In this document: positions 21,194 to 32,215 of the stretch, in pieces | Layout of the letters: each line of letters opens with the position of its first letter | How positions within the stretch are numbered: the stretch's first letter is position 1 | Source of the DNA: Oegoconia quadripuncta | Taxonomy: Eukaryota > Arthropoda > Insecta > Lepidoptera > Autostichidae | Direction of reading: 5' to 3' | Assembly (NCBI GenBank): GCA_949316235.1 | Contig: OX438743.1 | Coordinates: forward strand, 21,077,771-21,141,770 | DNA: 64,000 bases | Program-made: the position numbers and the translations under genes | The notes under the pieces: generated by a model | Seen by the model: the letters and a program-made list of their open reading frames with translations, nothing else | Database searches by the model: none | What the model was told of the DNA's origin: nothing

Positions 21194-21425
21194 CCTCTTT
21201 TTTTCAGTCTCGGTGTGTTTCCCTTCCTTCCCCAGTTGAGCGTCTTTGTATAGGGCCAACTGTTTTCTCAGTCGATATCGATTGTTGGAGTTTCCGTGGG
21301 CCGTAGACATCTATTTTATGTATTTAAGTATCGGTTTATTAATATCCCAAGTATATAAAGTGCAGAGTTGTTGATAAGCTGTCTCCTCTTGTGTACCTTT
21401 TGGAGGACTCTATAGAGTCATATCT

Positions 21426-21791
21426 TTGTGTAAAAATGTATTTATTCCATCGTGTAAATTTTACTCGTGCATCATATTTCTGCATCTGGAATTCAAAGTC
21501 GGTGATATGGTTTGGAAACGTTTTCATACCATTAGTTCGGCTGACAAATACTATTCAGCAAAGTTAGCTCCTAAATTTATCAAACGTTTTATTACTGGCA
21601 AACGTTCTCCACTCATCTACGACCTTTCGGACACCTCTGGCAAGCCTTTAGGTACTTGGCATGTCAGAGATCTAAAACCAATTTCTTCTCGACATAACCT
21701 TATTTTTCTCGTATATGACTCTCCACCTGTAAATATTGTATTATATTTTCGCATCTCACTCACCCTTTTGGATATTCATACTCCTTCATAA
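21426..21791 (+). pseudogene. Integrase C-terminal remnant of Ty3/gypsy pol
   Basis: The 121-codon frame contains FKVGDMVWKR, YSAKLAPKFIKRF, SPLIYDLSDTSGK and GTWHVRDLKP. This is the chromodomain-like/GPY-side C-terminus of gypsy-type integrases, where the V(G)D.VW.R...A.KLAP.F..(P/R)F and G.WH..DLKP patterns are standard. The catalytic DDE core, reverse transcriptase, RNase H, protease and gag are absent, so this is a leftover of deletion. The apparent start is arbitrary, and the sequence after about codon 95 is no longer pol-like. Confidence 0.8.
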
Positions 21792-22383
21792 TTTTGAGTA
21801 TTTAAGGACTCATTATAGCCTATGGCTCTTCTCGTTTATTCTTTTCATTAAGAATTTCAGAGCGGTAACCAACTCTTTAAATAAGCCTATGGCACTTATA
21901 TTGGTGGCAGTTTCTTGTTACTATCTAACTAGTTTTGCTTTGTTAGTATTACGCTTTGCGTCTAATTTTAGTTTCTACGAGGGTCTCTCACAAGCCTTTC
22001 GGATATGTTTTTTTTTTAATTATCACTTTTTTTACAATTACGGATAATTTCTTTGTCCACTTTTGGGGTACGATTCTGGAGTTCAATTTCTTATAATTAT
22101 TTTGAACTCTTTTTATCTGGTCTCTGTTCTGCTTACGTACCAGAGACGTTTGTATGGGATGAATGTTTGTTTGTGTGTGTGATTGGTTGGATCGTTCCCA
22201 TGTAAATAAGTTTCACCTTCTAAATTTTTCCATTAACTCTTTCACTTCACTCATCCCTCATCTACCATTCATTACTTTTGTTTGTTTGTTTTTATACCCT
22301 CATTGTTTTTATATTCTTTTAGTTTATACTTTGCTTTTTCTCTAGAAGGATAAGCCTTTGTTTCTATATCTCGGGCTTCTCCT

Positions 22384-22403
22384 TCCAGGGCGGAGCGGGG
22401 TAT
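22384..22403 (+). other. Polypurine tract
   Basis: AGGGCGGAGCGGGG, then TAT, directly before the 3' LTR at 22404. This is the expected place for plus-strand priming. Confidence 0.7.
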
Positions 22404-22761
22404 TGTAACGAGGTGTACAACCTCTTCTAAATTCCGTCTTCTTTTCGGTAATCTCTTTGGCGTTTTCTTTTTTGGAACATTATTCAAAATTCTGAATTCT
22501 AAATTATTTTCAAAATCTAGTCTAGTCTTGACGCAGCTTGCGAGCTAGACTATTATTTCCATTCTTCCTTTATTTCTTTAAATTATTATAACAGTATTCA
22601 GTTTTACAAGTGCCTATACCTTATTCCTGTCCTTCATCGTTCGTCAGTGGCTGCAGTCCTGGTAGGGGCCTGAAACCTGCGACCCTGAACCTCATCATCT
22701 CTCTACGGCGCCCATTACCCATATCTACCTACGGCAGCTGAGCGTTCGCAGAACCGCGACA
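22404..22761 (+). repeat. 3' LTR
   Basis: Same 358 bp as the 5' LTR with no difference seen. Followed by GGCT (22762-22765), the second copy of the target duplication. Confidence 0.9.
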
Positions 22762-23275
22762 GGCTCGTTTCTTGAAGGTTCCAATGTCGTACGCGTTCGG
22801 GAACACCGCTGCCGGAAGTCCGTTCCACAGGGTGGTCGTACGTGGTAAGAAGTTTCTTGAGAAACGTACAGTGGTAGACTTCCACTCATCCAGGTGATGT
22901 GGATGGAAATTTAATTTTCTCCGAGAAGTATATCGGTTAAATTGAGCAGCGGGTATTAGCTCGAACAGTTCTTCAGAACACTCCCCATGAAATATGCGAT
23001 AGAGAGTGCAGAGGGACGCGACGTCTCTTCGCAACGCCAGGGGATCCAGTCGGTCGGTGAGACTCTCTTGGCCGACAATTCGGACTACGCGACGTTGAAC
23101 GCGGTCAAAAGGAAGAAGCTGGTACTGAGGTGCCCCAGCCCATAGGTGAGAACAATACTCCACGTGCGGCCGAACTTGCGCCTTATAAAGTTGGAGGCGG
23201 TGAGCCGGCGTGAAGTAACGAGCCGCTCTACTGAGGACACCTAACTTTTTGGAGGCCAACTTGGCCTTATCCTCC

Positions 23276-23713
23276 TTAATTAGGCGCTCTCTCGCCTCTG
23301 CAGTGGTCACGGCGTCTCTGGAGCCTTGTGTCTTATTCAGGAACGACGGGAAAAGACCTGATGAAGCCACCTTGGTACCCTGGTGCTTGGGGCGCACCTT
23401 GGTATGGGACACAAGTTGCGCAAAGAGCTGGAACCGCGGCTGAACAAGCTCAAAGTAACAAGCGCTGTAAATATGCGTCAATCTCTATAAAGCACGTGCG
23501 GCGCTTGCAGTGGAGACATTGGGCCCGTGGTCTTGTGACACGAAACAATTCGTAAAGGATTTATCCGTTAGACTGGTCCACGCCTCTGGTGATGTGAGAG
23601 CTGGTGCCTACTTTGCTCAGCAGCTGAGCTTATGCATTCAGCGGGGCAATAGCGCTAGCGTACTAGGTACTATGCCTCACGGAAGCGAGTTGGACGGCGT
23701 ATTTTTTCTATAA
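23276..23713 (+). pseudogene. Outer retroelement fragment, part 2 (RPD/LVWD block)
   Basis: Continuation of 19445-19576 after the LINE-1 insertion. It reads LIRRSLASAVVTASLEP, RNDGKRPDEATLVPW and GRTLVWDTSCA, then a frame change, then DLSVRLVHASGDVRAGAYFA and SLCIQRGNSASVLGTMP, ending near 23713. RPD followed by LVWD resembles the KPD...D core of restriction-like endonucleases of R2-type elements; this assignment is inference. Frame breaks show it is dead. Confidence 0.6.
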
Positions 23714-23777
23714 GATATAGGTATTCTTAATAGTGTTTTATAAATTTGTTGTTTCGCATTTATAATATTAGTTAGAT

Positions 23778-23872
23778 AGATGTATGTTTATCCGTTATCT
23801 AGTATCCATAGTACAAGCTTTTTGGGACCAGATGATTGGTGTAAGTATAAGAAATATTTATTTATTTCCAAT
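23778..23872 (+). repeat. SINE-B 3' fragment
   Basis: Covers ATGTATGTTTATCCGTTATC to GATTGGTGTAAGTATAAG with a TTTA-type tail. The head is missing. Confidence 0.65.
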
Positions 23873-24244
23873 TGGAAATACCTTTGAAAATAAAGAAATA
23901 ACTGTTGTATTGCGTCACCAACCTCACCAAATCGACAAGAGAAAATTTAATGAAGTTATGAGTTTGTTAGACCAACAGGGTGGTATAACTTACTCGTATT
24001 ATTTGCTCTCTTGCCCAGGGGACTGGGTTTGTCTAGGCCTTGTTCAAATGTTGGTGTTGCCAGTTAATTCCGTATATTATAAACAATAACGAAGACAAAT
24101 GGAGCTGGGAAAAGTTACTAAGGCTGTATTTACTCACTTTCATTTATCTTCATAATCAGAGGCCTAATTTATGAAAATGTGGTTTTTCTCAGCTGCTATA
24201 GCCTTCTCTTACAAGAATTGCTAAACCGAGTCAGGTTTATGTCC
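23873..24244. other. Unassigned
   Basis: A plus-strand frame crosses 23873-24089 but has no recognisable motif and begins in a SINE tail, so it is not called a gene. Confidence 0.3.
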
Positions 24245-24335
24245 ACTTGACAATAAGTCAATCAATCAATCAATCAATCAAATACTCTTTATTGCACAAT
24301 TAACAAAAGCTACATGAAGAATACGGCGTAAGTGT
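24245..24335 (-). repeat. LINE 3' tail with CAAT repeats
   Basis: Five CAAT units followed by ATACTCTTTATTGCACAATT are typical of a minus-strand LINE 3' end with a short tandem tail. No protein part is recognised. Confidence 0.4.
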
Positions 24336-24473
24336 TTTTAACCATCGTTTAGACCACAGAATTTGTTAAAGAAAGCTTATTCCGTCCAGTATCGCCTCAT
24401 TGGATAAATTAATTAAGCTTTGATGGGGATTATTTCGGGAAAAAAGTGGATGCTTTTAACAATAATTTTAATA

Positions 24474-24807
24474 TTTTTTTTTATGCACCACGGTTTCGTA
24501 CTTGACCTCAATCACACCTGATTTTAAGTGAAGATGAGGTCGAAGGTGGAAGCGTACTGACCCGGAAACTCCAACACATTTGCGGGACTGGCTATCTTAT
24601 CTCTGACAACCGGAACACAACAATGCTATTGACATTGCTGCTTGGCGGCAGATTTAGATAAGATGGTGGTAGCTAGCCAGGCGAACATTTATAAATGCCC
24701 TAGCACCGACCAAACCGAGTACTTAAACATGTACCCCGCTGGGGATCGAACCCGCGACCTCCGAATCGTAAACCCAATGTTGTTTACATTGAGCCACGGA
24801 GGCGGTT
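24474..24807 (-). repeat. SINE-C, minus strand, full length
   Basis: Inverted full SINE-C from T run and ATGCACCACGGTTTCG through the B box (GGGGATCGAACCCGCGACC) to GAGCCACGGAGGCGGTTAAT. A good reference copy for the family. Confidence 0.8.
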
Positions 24808-25067
24808 AATTAATTAATTAATTCTTGATAATAACCGTAATGAAAACTATTTACGTATCTAACTATTATTATTTATAATTAGCTTTTAGGCTTCTCGAAT
24901 TCAGTCACAGCGATTTTTTGATTTACTTTGTATTTAAAAAGAAACGTTAATTTATCTAATGGGGCGCCACTGGTCGGAATAAGCCCTCTTAACATCAGGT
25001 GTCATGGAAAACTTGTGCTAATATGTTGTGCTAATATTATTATAAAATTAGAAAAGGTAAAACTAGG

Positions 25068-25925
25068 GACTAACCCTGGTCCCAGGTTCGTTCTGGGACC
25101 ATTTATCTCTTAACCCAAAAAAAAGTGTTGGAGGCGCGCTGGATAAATTACGTCCACAGTCAAGTGTAAGATGACTTGCAGTATGTCATTATTGCCATCC
25201 CAGTCACGATTGAAAAAGATGAATTTATCTATTCTTTTCGAATAGAAATTCTTCCCAGGTTCGGTCTGGAATGACTTATCCCTTAACTCAAAAAAATGTG
25301 TTGTAAGCGCGCTAGATAAATTACGTCCACAGTCAAGTGTAGGATGACTTGCAGTATGTCATTATTGCCATCCCAGTCACGCCTCAAAAACATGAATTTA
25401 TCTATTCTTTTCGAATAGAAATCCTCCCAGGTTCGGTCTGGGACGACCTATCCCTTAACCCAAAAAAAGTGTTGTAGGCGCGCTGGATAAATTACGTCCA
25501 CAGTCAAGTGTAAAATGACATGCAGTATGTCATTATTGCCATCCCAGTCACGCCTCAGAAACATGAATTTATCTATTCTTTTCGAATAGAAATCTTCCCA
25601 GGTTCGGTATGGGACGACTTATCCCTTAACTCAAAAAAAAGTGTTGTTGGCGCGCTGGATAAATTACGTCCACAGTCAAGTGTAGGATGACTTGCAGTAT
25701 GTCATTATTGCCACCCCAGTCACGCCCCTAAAACATGAATTTATCTATTCTTTTCGAATAGAAATCCTGCCAGGTTCGGTCTGGGACGATCTATCCCTTA
25801 ACACAAAAAAAGTGTTGTTGGCGCGCTGGATAAAATACGTCCACAGTCAAGTGTAAGATGACTTGCAGTATGTCATTATTGCCATCGCAGTCACGCCTCA
25901 GAAACATGAATTTATGTAAACTTTT
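25068..25925 (+). repeat. 172-bp satellite-like tandem array, five units
   Basis: The block GGCGCGCTGGATAAATTACG recurs with GCGCGCT at 25134, 25307, 25478, 25650 and 25821 (spacings 173, 171, 172, 171). Each unit also has GTCCACAGTCAAGTGTA, TTGCAGTATGTCATTATTGC and CCCAGGTTCGG(T/A)(C/A)TGGGA-like parts. It also holds a small inverted repeat TCTATTC-TTTTC-GAATAGA, which is lost in the last unit. The partial first unit starts near 25068. Confidence 0.9.
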
Positions 25926-26184
25926 CGAATTCATGACGTAACACGTTGAACATACGACATGCTTGTACTATAATTATGGAACTACAATGAAACAATATCA
26001 TTATGAAAAACATTTATTAGTCGTTTCATAACAAATAAAGACACGCAAAATATTACATTTCTCCTTTTAATATTACATATATTTTTTAAATAATTATTTT
26101 AAATTCTAGTCATATTTGATCAGTTTTACATTAATTTCATTAATTTGTATGACTTCTGAAACTTCTACAGTTAATAAGTATAAT

Positions 26185-26463
26185 GACGACCTGTTTGGTG
26201 TAGTGGTTAGCAACTCTGACCACTATACCAAAAGGTTGCGGGTTCGAATCCCGCTAGGGGCATATGTTTGTGTGATGAATACGGACATGTGTACCCGAGT
26301 TATGGATGTTTTCATTTATAATAAGTATTTATTTACACAAAAAATGTATTTATGTAGTATATCAACCATCTGGTATCCACAACACAAGCTTGTAGTTGCT
26401 TAATGTGGAACTAGATGGCGCTGTGTGTATGTCTAAGGATATTTATTTATTATTTATTTATTA
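26185..26463 (+). repeat. SINE-A, full length
   Basis: Best plus-strand reference copy: GACGACCTGTTTGGTGTAGT, B box GGTTCGAATCCCGC, ACCCGAGTTATGGATG, CATCTGGTATCCACAACAC and GAACTAGATGGCGCTGTGTG, then a TTA-rich tail. Confidence 0.85.
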
Positions 26464-26746
26464 TAATAGTCTTTATTATAATTGTATGTTATTATTAGTA
26501 ATAAGCATTAATTTATATATCTACTACAGTGATGTTATCATTACTACAGCTATATAAACAATAACTATTATAAGATGGCTACGAGTAGTCAATAATCTTG
26601 ATACGTGACAAAATATTTGTTATATGTCCAATAGGATTCCCTTTTAATCACGCGATAACTTATAAAACAGGACTAAATATTAATGTTGCGTAATAATGAC
26701 TTAATTTTAATTTAGGTAGAATAACTTTGTAAATTTTATAAAGTTT

Positions 26747-27045
26747 TTTTTCATTCACAACGGATTATACTTGACCTCAATCACACCTGATGTTAAGTGA
26801 AGATGAGGTCGAAAGTGGAAGCGTACTGACCCAGAAACCCCAACACATTTGGGGGACTGGCTATCTTATCTCCGACAACCGGAACACAAAAATGCTATTG
26901 ACATTGCTGCTTGGCGGCAGATTTAGATGAGATGGTGGTAGCTAGCCAGGCGTACATTTAAAATGCCCCTACCACCAATCAAATGTTTGTATATGGTAGG
27001 GCATTATCATTTGGTAATGTCCGCCTGGCTATCTACCCCCATCTA
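26747..27045 (-). repeat. SINE-C, minus, with adjoining plus fragment
   Basis: Minus copy at about 26747-26990 up to CCCCTACCACCAATCAAA. It is followed at once by GGTAGGGCATT and GTCCGCCTGGCTA in plus orientation. This creates a small inverted repeat of the same SINE segment. Confidence 0.65.
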
Positions 27046-27050
27046 ATACC

Positions 27051-28204
27051 TACCTTGTTTGATTTTATGTTAGTTTAGCATGCAGCATACATACACACAC
27101 ATTACACAGAGTTTATATATTATTTGGTATTTATGTCCCTCTCATTTAGCATCGGGGTTAATTTTGGGATCTATCAACGCACCGCGGAATGCCAAGATTC
27201 CAAGGCCGAAAATTAAAAAACGATTGGAGAAGCCCTCCAGATTTAGTGTCATTCATTACGGTTGCCGCGCTTTTCGGAGGTGAAAAACTAACTAGTTACA
27301 TAAAAACTATAAGAACTATATTGTGAAGCTGGGAAAACCACTTTCCAGAGTTTTGCGGTGTGTGCTCGGTGCAAATCGGTGTGTCTCCCAACGGGTCGGG
27401 TAACCCTAGGCACTATTAATATTTATTTTCTTTATTTATACTGTGCGATTCATCTAGCCCTTTGAAGGCTGCAGCTGCGTGGAGAAATCTTGCTATTTAC
27501 ATCGGCAATTTACCAGCGACCTAAAATTCGGGATCTAAAGTATCGGAATACTTAACATACCTATACAATACATTGTTATAATCTGACAAGCAAGCACGGA
27601 CGACTTCACATTACTCAGTGCGTTCCCCTTACGTGAGAAATGTTGGGTTATTCTCAAGGCATTTCGAGGCGGGAACAATATTCGTAACCGTCAGCCTGAA
27701 ATATGATATGACATTTTAGATAAGGTTAAGTTACAGTATAGATATGCAACTCACGAAATGTTTGTTTTGTTCACAGCTTCAAATGTTTATGCTAAACGTA
27801 ACAAGTAGATGAGATAAGAGCTACTACTGCGGATGATGTGGGTAAGATTATGATGTCTATAGTATATCCTGATAAGTATGCAGGATGTATCCAGCTCGGC
27901 TGGGCAGTGTTCGAGAAACTGAATGCGTAGGCTTCATAAGAAAGCTCAAGGTCACAAAATGGGCTGTTTATATCGACTTTAAACCGTAAGGTAGGAGGTG
28001 GCTTTCTCAGAAACACGGGTCGTTTACAATCGGTCTCGCGCCGAACTGTGCTCGCAACTAAAACACTCCGTGTGATCGGGCCTACATATTATGAGCATCT
28101 ATCTGCAATATTCTGCAGATGTAACGCAACGAAACCAACGACGAATCGTTTAGTCGCCGACTGAAAAACTAAGTCGCGAACGGAAAGCTAGACATAAAGT
28201 CAGG
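27051..28204. other. No gene recognised
   Basis: Includes a mixed-composition stretch at 27150-27290 with a short plus frame (KIPRPKIKKRLEKPSRFSV) that I do not recognise. No splice context supports it. Confidence 0.3.
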
Positions 28205-28290
28205 CCTGTTTCCCGTAGGGGTAGGCAGAGACCACAGACTTCCACTTGCTACGATTCTGATACACCTCTTTTGCTTCATTCATCGACATA
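28205..28290 (-). repeat. RTE-b terminal fragment, minus strand
   Basis: Inverted RTE-b end with TTTCCCGTAGGGGTAGGCAG and TTCCACTTGCTACGATTCTG. Confidence 0.6.
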
Positions 28291-28299
28291 GCTCAACTG

Positions 28300-28540
28300 T
28301 TTAGTAAGTTGAGTTGTCAGGGCATATAGAACGAAGAACTGATGGCTAATGGGGCATTAAAGTTCTTGAGTGGAGACCATACACTAGCAAGCGCAGGATA
28401 AGACGTGCATTCACAAGATGGACGACATGTGAAGGTTGTGGGAAGTCGTTGGATGCAGGCCGTATTAGAAATGGACGGGGGAGGCCTATGTTGTATGTGG
28501 ACGCTGTGGCTAGTATGATGATGAACTAATTAACGCCTTT
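28300..28540 (+). pseudogene. RTE-a C-terminus, decayed
   Basis: Follows the landmarks of 15347-15640 (GAACTGATGGCTAATGGGGC, GTGGGAAGTCGTTGGATGCA, GGGGGAGGCCTATGTTGT) with many changes and frame breaks. Confidence 0.6.
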
Positions 28541-30190
28541 TAGTTAAGTGGATAGAAATTTAATCAATTAAAACACTTTGCTGCGACTTTAGAATAAGAA
28601 CGTAAATTTATTTAATAATATTATTAATTAATAATTTTATTGTAATATAATTATAGCGTTACCCATTCAATTATAACGATAAACAGTGTCAGTAACATAA
28701 TTAGAATCTTTAATTGGCATAAGTTTGATATTAGTTTTTCTGTATAAGAATTTGTAATAATGCTGTTGATTCTATCATATCTTTTGTAATAAATAATAAC
28801 GCGGAGGGTCAGTGACCTCATTCGCACTACACACAAAACTTTACAGGTTTTCGTAGGCGTCTTATAGTGAAGATTGTTCAAATAATGTTCTATGAATAAA
28901 TAAACCAAAAAAAATATATGTAAATAAATAAAAAAATATAACGAAAATTTTGTTTTTCTTCTTAATTGTTAGCATTCGATTGAGAACCTAATTTTTCCCA
29001 AAAGTATACGTATCGAGTTTTTAGATATCTTTTATTTATAGGTTAGGTTAGGTTACCTAAAGAGAATACAATTTTAAGTCCGCTACAAGTCAGCAGGTAT
29101 ATCATCTAGAAAAATAGCTAAAAGATCTCATCTATGTTCCCAAATCCAATTCCAAATAGATTCTTAGGATGCAAAACTAATCTAGATTATTTACTTAACC
29201 ACATCTATAGTACTAGATAGATAACTAGTTAATATTATAATCAATGATCATACTTAAAGATTAGTCACCAAAGAGAGTATGTATCTTTACTTTATTAAAA
29301 TTAAAGGAATCTTGGCTGAGATATCTTTTACAAGTAATATTGGGTCTTTACCTATGAAACTGGATTTATTTTTTCTTCGTTAATCATATGTACCAATTCC
29401 TGCGATTTTCAAATCTATATCCAACTTTGTTTTTTATTTAGAAAATGGAATATTATTTCAAGGTTTCACATGACATATTTTTTAATTTCTGGGCTAAATC
29501 ACATAATTAAAAAAATTTGAACAGAGCTCTTTTCATGTGCTTCCCATAATCATTTCTTAGATTCGCTGAAACTTTTATAAAGCGGTTACTTTTAAAAATT
29601 AACGCTGTCTATACTTAACTTAAAGTTAAGGAGAAAACAGTCTTAATGAAATTCTTCATACCAAACGCCAATGTCATAGGTAAGGACCTAATAATTAAAA
29701 CCCGACTGTGTTAGAAGCCATCAAAAATTTAGAACCTCTCCACACATTTCTTATTCTCTTTCATATACATTTTTGGAATAATCCTAATGAGCCCTTTCCA
29801 ATGATACTGATGTCGCAGAACCCATAACAATTTTTCCTTTTAATTTTGACAATATTTAACATTATTGTTTGGGATATCACAGACCACCCCATTTGGGATA
29901 AAGATCGTGACGTCATGTATGTATGTTGTAGAAGACGGTCCACCTTAGCCAAGAGTAAATACTAAATATGATATAATGTATACATTGAGTATCTAATCTA
30001 CATTTGTTAGTCGTTGAAACATCTGTCTAATACAGATCTAAACTCATCTTCAGGGTACATACGATCTATTTTTTTATGTATACTTGACAGCAAGGCGACG
30101 GTAACACTACCAGTGCAAGCTGGCCGCGATACTCTATCATAGTGGTGAACGCCGCGGGACCTAGTTACACAGGTAATGCTGCGGTCGTCG
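28541..30190. other. AT-rich DNA; one repeat shared with 48 kb
   Basis: No gene in 1.6 kb. The part at 28640-28790 (AATTGGCATAAGTTTGATAT, TTTGTAATAATGCTGTTGAT) recurs inverted at 48400-48560. It is probably an unclassified mobile element end. The rest is unassigned. Confidence 0.4.
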
Positions 30191-30199
30191 TGCCTGTCG

Positions 30200-30600
30200 G
30201 TTGTACAACGGGATAGCACTTGACTCAATCACACCTGGGGTCTACTCTCTAACGAAAATAGCTTCGGACGGCCCTAACTTCGGACTTTTTCTTTTGCAGT
30301 TTGATATGTCAATTATAAACCAATCGTCATTATTTTACTTTTGTTGAATATAGTTGGACATCACAAGTTAGTACGGGACGCAAGCAACGTCTGAAGTTAT
30401 GCAAATAAACGATTCTTAGCAAAAGAAGTCCGAAGATACGGCCGTCCGAAGCTATTTTTGTTAGAGAGTAGACCCCCAGATGTTAAGTAAAAACGTACGG
30501 ACCCGGAAACCCCATCTTATTTGGGAGACTAGGTATCTTATATCTAACAACCGGAACACAACAATGCTGTTAACATTGCTGTTTGGCTGCACAATTTACC
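30200..30600 (-). repeat. SINE-C, minus, interrupted by a MITE
   Basis: The SINE-C 3' end (ACTTGACTCAATCACACCTG) stops at 30236 and resumes at 30478 with ATGTTAAGT, running to about 30600. Other copies read CACACCTGATGTTAAG without a break, which fixes the insertion point of the MITE. Confidence 0.7.
30237..30477. mobile_element. MITE with 37-bp terminal inverted repeats
   Basis: About 241 bp. The first 37 bases (GGGGTCTACTCTCTAACG...) are the reverse complement of 30440-30476 with one mismatch. The similarity continues more weakly to about 60 bases (CTTCGGACTT and TTTTGC). It has no coding capacity. The duplication is unclear: CTG on the left and CAG on the right could be a 3-bp duplication with one change. 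GGG ends and a 3-bp duplication would fit a Zator-like origin, but that is a guess. Confidence 0.8.
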
Positions 30601-31891
30601 ATAAGACTTTTGGGAGAAAAAAATTACGAATAAGCTCGCCTTTGTCATGTGGTAAATTGCTTTGTGTATATTTTCTAAACTGTGAAGTTTTATAAAAAAA
30701 GATAACATTAAATAGATATTTCCTCTCAACAGTCTTTACGGTGAGACAACATAAGTATGTACCTCCTTTACAAAGTAGCGATTTTATACGCATTAAAATG
30801 ATATCTGATAATGGTAAGGAATATATTACCAGTCACACTATATTTATTATGTAATAACTAGAGCTTCTAAAATGTATTACATTTTTAAAAATATTTTTAC
30901 ATCTATTTATAATTCAATTCTACATGCATTGCTATTATATTTTACACATGTTTAACATTATTTAATATAATACTACATTATAGATTAGTAGAGCTCAGAT
31001 TTCAGGTAGCGAGCATTGGGCATAACATGGACACTGCAAAATCATTATTATTTTCTCAATTACAACATGTTTCTCTTTCTATGTAATTTATATTATACCT
31101 GACAGGTTGTATCAAGAGATGGATTTCTATCTATCTGGTTATATGTTGACACCGTACTTTTAATTAAGACAAAATATTGGTATTCTAATGGATATTCTAT
31201 TTCTATATCCATATTATTATCAAATATCTCAGGATAGTGAAGCCAATAGGATATCGATAGCCCAGCAATAAGGACGAATATCGATTACTACTAAATCGAT
31301 AGTTGCTACACTATGGATGCCAATACTATGGAGAGTGTTATTCTTCTTTTAACCGACTAATTCGGCACACTACCTCAGGACCGAGCTCTAGTTATTAATA
31401 GATAAATAAAAAAGCAGCACCGATTTGAAATGAAAATCTCAACCGATTTTGAAGGAGGTTCGTATTGTATGTTTATTTCAAGAAACCTTCATGTGTCTCG
31501 AAATAATACATAATCTTGTTTTACACAGCTTTCTGTTCACAAAGGTGGGCGATTTAAATTAGGGTTAATTATTCGTATTGTAACTACATAATAAACATGT
31601 TTAACCTTTGACTTATCCATATTCTGACTGTAGTCCTTTTGACATAAAAATAATGATGCATATTTTTTTTTTAAACAATGAAATTGGTTGTTTGGAAATA
31701 CAAACCATAATTAGGAAATTCTTATTATCAATAGGATTACTCTTTCTTCTATTTGTACAGTCAGCATCAATGATATGAAGAATATTTACTTAAAATAGCT
31801 GGTACAGTAGGTACCTAACCAATAATTCGGTAGATAATTGTGTACCTTTGTTTTTTTATTTTTTTATCAGCTAAACCACCAGTCAATAGAG
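30601..31891. other. No gene recognised
   Basis: AT-rich. A segment near 31420-31465 (CAACCGATTTTGAAGGAGGT) is a common insect repeat phrase. Nothing else is supported. Confidence 0.3.
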
Positions 31892-32215
31892 CAATTTTTT
31901 TTCATTTCCACGGATTAGCAATTAACCTCAATCATACCTGATGTTAAGTGAAGATGAGGCCGAAGGTGGAAGTGCACTTACTGGGACACCCCATCTTATT
32001 TCAGGGACTGGCTATCTTATCTCTAACAACCTGAATTTAACAATTACTGTTTGGCGGCAGATTTAGATAAGTTGGTGGTAGCTAGGCAGGCGGATATTTA
32101 AAATGTCATACCACATACCAAGCTGAGTACTAAACATGTACTCGAGTAGGAACCGATCGCGCAACCTCCGATTCGTAAACCCTATGTTGTTTACATTGAG
32201 CCACGGAGGCGGTTA
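31892..32215 (-). repeat. SINE-C, minus strand, full length, decayed
   Basis: Runs from CATTTCCACGGATTAGCA to GAGCCACGGAGGCGGTTAAA with several deletions, and is clearly older than 24474-24807. Confidence 0.75.

Larger units (their letters stand above)
19714..22761 (+). mobile_element. Internally deleted Ty3/gypsy-type LTR element
   Basis: Two 358-bp LTRs (19714-20071 and 22404-22761) start TGTAACG and end CGACA. They look identical base for base when read by eye. GGCT at 19710-19713 and 22762-22765 is the 4-bp target duplication; removing the element restores the LINE-1 sequence. Next to the 5' LTR is TGGCGCCTCAACG, a tRNA primer-binding-type site. Next to the 3' LTR is a purine-rich tract. 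The 2.3-kb interior has no gag, protease or reverse transcriptase, only an integrase C-terminal remnant. Identical LTRs mean recent insertion, so the copy must have been mobilised by proteins from a full-length relative. Confidence 0.9.
19577..23275 (-). pseudogene. LINE-1 copy, split by the LTR element
   Basis: Minus-strand LINE-1, 3' end at 19577-19713 and the rest at 22766-23275, about 650 bases without the insert. It has the longest LINE-1 protein segment in the window: [90 protein letters not shown]. These are the thumb and tail that follow the reverse-transcriptase core in Jockey/CR1-type LINEs. It is 5'-truncated and flanked by TTAATT. Confidence 0.85.

Noticed and set aside
21736..22047. 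Hydrophobic plus frame inside the LTR element
   Set aside because: Follows the integrase scrap but has AT-driven F/L/Y composition and no envelope-like features; most likely non-coding.
23784..24089. Plus-strand 101-codon frame
   Set aside because: Begins in a SINE-B tail and shows no recognisable domain.
25068..25925. CRISPR-like array
   Set aside because: Whole 172-bp units repeat with no unique spacers, in a eukaryotic genome; it is a satellite.
26185..26260. Possible tRNA gene (A and B boxes)
   Set aside because: The same head occurs with the same downstream body in many copies and lacks a proper acceptor stem, so it is a SINE head.
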